Assembly (NCBI GenBank): GCA_949284665.1
Contig: CASDWR010000160.1
Span: 1-6,945 of the forward strand
Direction: 5' to 3'
Origin: an uncultured Rikenellaceae bacterium
Lineage (GTDB): Bacteria; Bacteroidota; Bacteroidia; Bacteroidales; Rikenellaceae
DNA: 6,945 nt
Both the position numbers and the translations under genes were made by a program. The notes beneath the pieces were generated by a model, which saw nothing but the letters and a program-made list of their open reading frames with translations, searched no databases and had not been told where the DNA came from. Positions 6,443-6,945 of the stretch are shown here, one piece after another. Every line of letters begins with the position of its first letter. Position 1 is the first letter of the stretch.

Positions 6443-6945
6443 TTAACTCCTGTTGCTTTCACTGTCAGGAATAGGCAATACGTACTGTGTATCCGTGTAT
6501 TCCGTTACACTACCAGGCATGGTAGTCGCACCCGTACGCTTATAATAATAGAACATCACACCCTCGCTGATAAATTCGCGGCGATACTCCTTGGCAATTT
6601 CCTCCACTACAAGGTCAGAAGTGTTTACTGCAGCACGATCGGTCGGATCAAGACCACGCGCAACACGAATGACATCCAACTTGTCGATTGCCTTGCTCAG
6701 ATTAGGTGTTGCCGAGGTAGCATAACATTCAGCAGCGATATAATACATTTCCGGAATGCGAATCAAGGGAACACGCCAATTGATAGCATTATCATCATCG
6801 GAAGTTGACGTAACTTTCAGTTTCAACGGGACCCGACCAATGTTTGCCACTGCCCAAGCAACCGAACCACCGCGGAAATCGGTTGTCGATCCGTCATATA
6901 TATCTTCAAAATCTTGCTCTGTCAGATAAATATCATGTCCGGAAG
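6443..6945 (-). CDS. RagB/SusD family nutrient-uptake outer-membrane lipoprotein, C-terminal fragment
   Basis: The last 166 residues of a SusD-like protein; the rest lies beyond the right edge (family members usually have about 450-650 residues). SusD proteins are surface lipoproteins that cap a SusC-type TonB-dependent transporter and help bind its substrate. Visible family hallmarks, counted within the fragment, are PLIRIPEMYYIAAE at 59-72, a helix with a RARGLD-like segment (VARGLDP, 94-100), EYRREFISEG at 119-128 leading to the YYYKR segment, and the closing YVLPIPD at 154-160. The protein ends six residues later, somewhat sooner than many SusD proteins. The frame is open to the edge without a stop. 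The gene ends 35 bases before the DUF4843 lipoprotein start, consistent with one operon. A susC-like gene is expected upstream but is not seen. The substrate cannot be read from this fragment. Confidence 0.93.
   Translation of the reverse strand, partial: SGHDIYLTEQDFEDIYDGSTTDFRGGSVAWAVANIGRVPLKLKVTSTSDDDNAINWRVPLIRIPEMYYIAAECYATSATPNLSKAIDKLDVIRVARGLDPTDRAAVNTSDLVVEEIAKEYRREFISEGVMFYYYKRTGATTMPGSVTEYTDTQYVLPIPDSESNRS

Overview
The window is a stretch of a Bacteroidetes genome, most likely from the order Bacteroidales. The reasons are a SusD/RagB-family gene, two short lipoproteins of families (DUF4843 and PKD-like) that occur with SusC/SusD pairs, Met-zincin proteases of the DUF5117/DUF5118/DUF4953 type, and a candidate Bacteroides-type -7 promoter box. 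I cannot name a genus or species from the sequence. All five real genes lie on the minus strand, so transcription runs from the right edge to the left edge.

Reading in the direction of transcription, the window holds: the 3' end of a susD-like gene (6945 to 6443, cut by the right edge); a DUF4843-type lipoprotein (6407 to 5520); a PKD-like family lipoprotein (5505 to 3904); a 107-base gap with a perfect 12-bp inverted repeat, followed by a T-rich run and overlapped by a possible promoter; a complete secreted zinc metalloprotease of 897 residues (3796 to 1103); and, 13 bases on, the first 363 codons of a second, divergent copy of the same protease family (1089 to the left edge). The second protease is cut by the window before its expected zinc-binding motif. 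Coding density is very high; apart from the 107-base gap, spacers are 13 to 35 bases.

The first three genes form one tight unit, the tail of a SusC/SusD-type outer-membrane uptake operon. SusD is the surface substrate-binding lid of a TonB-dependent transporter (its susC partner should lie just beyond the right edge). The two lipoproteins are probable accessory surface proteins. The two proteases, both exported, form a second tight unit that may be read from its own promoter or by read-through past the hairpin. No glycoside hydrolase, lyase or sulfatase is visible, so the simplest reading is a locus for a protein, peptide or glycoprotein substrate, with the proteases cutting material that the Sus-like system captures. 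This substrate is an inference from gene content, not something the sequence states.

The locus type is known in outline in Bacteroidetes, but the roles of DUF4843 and PKD-like lipoproteins and the substrate of the paired proteases are, to my knowledge, not established. The points most worth a second look are the tandem divergent proteases, the hairpin/promoter overlap between the two units, and a His/Cys cluster near the C-terminus of the complete protease.
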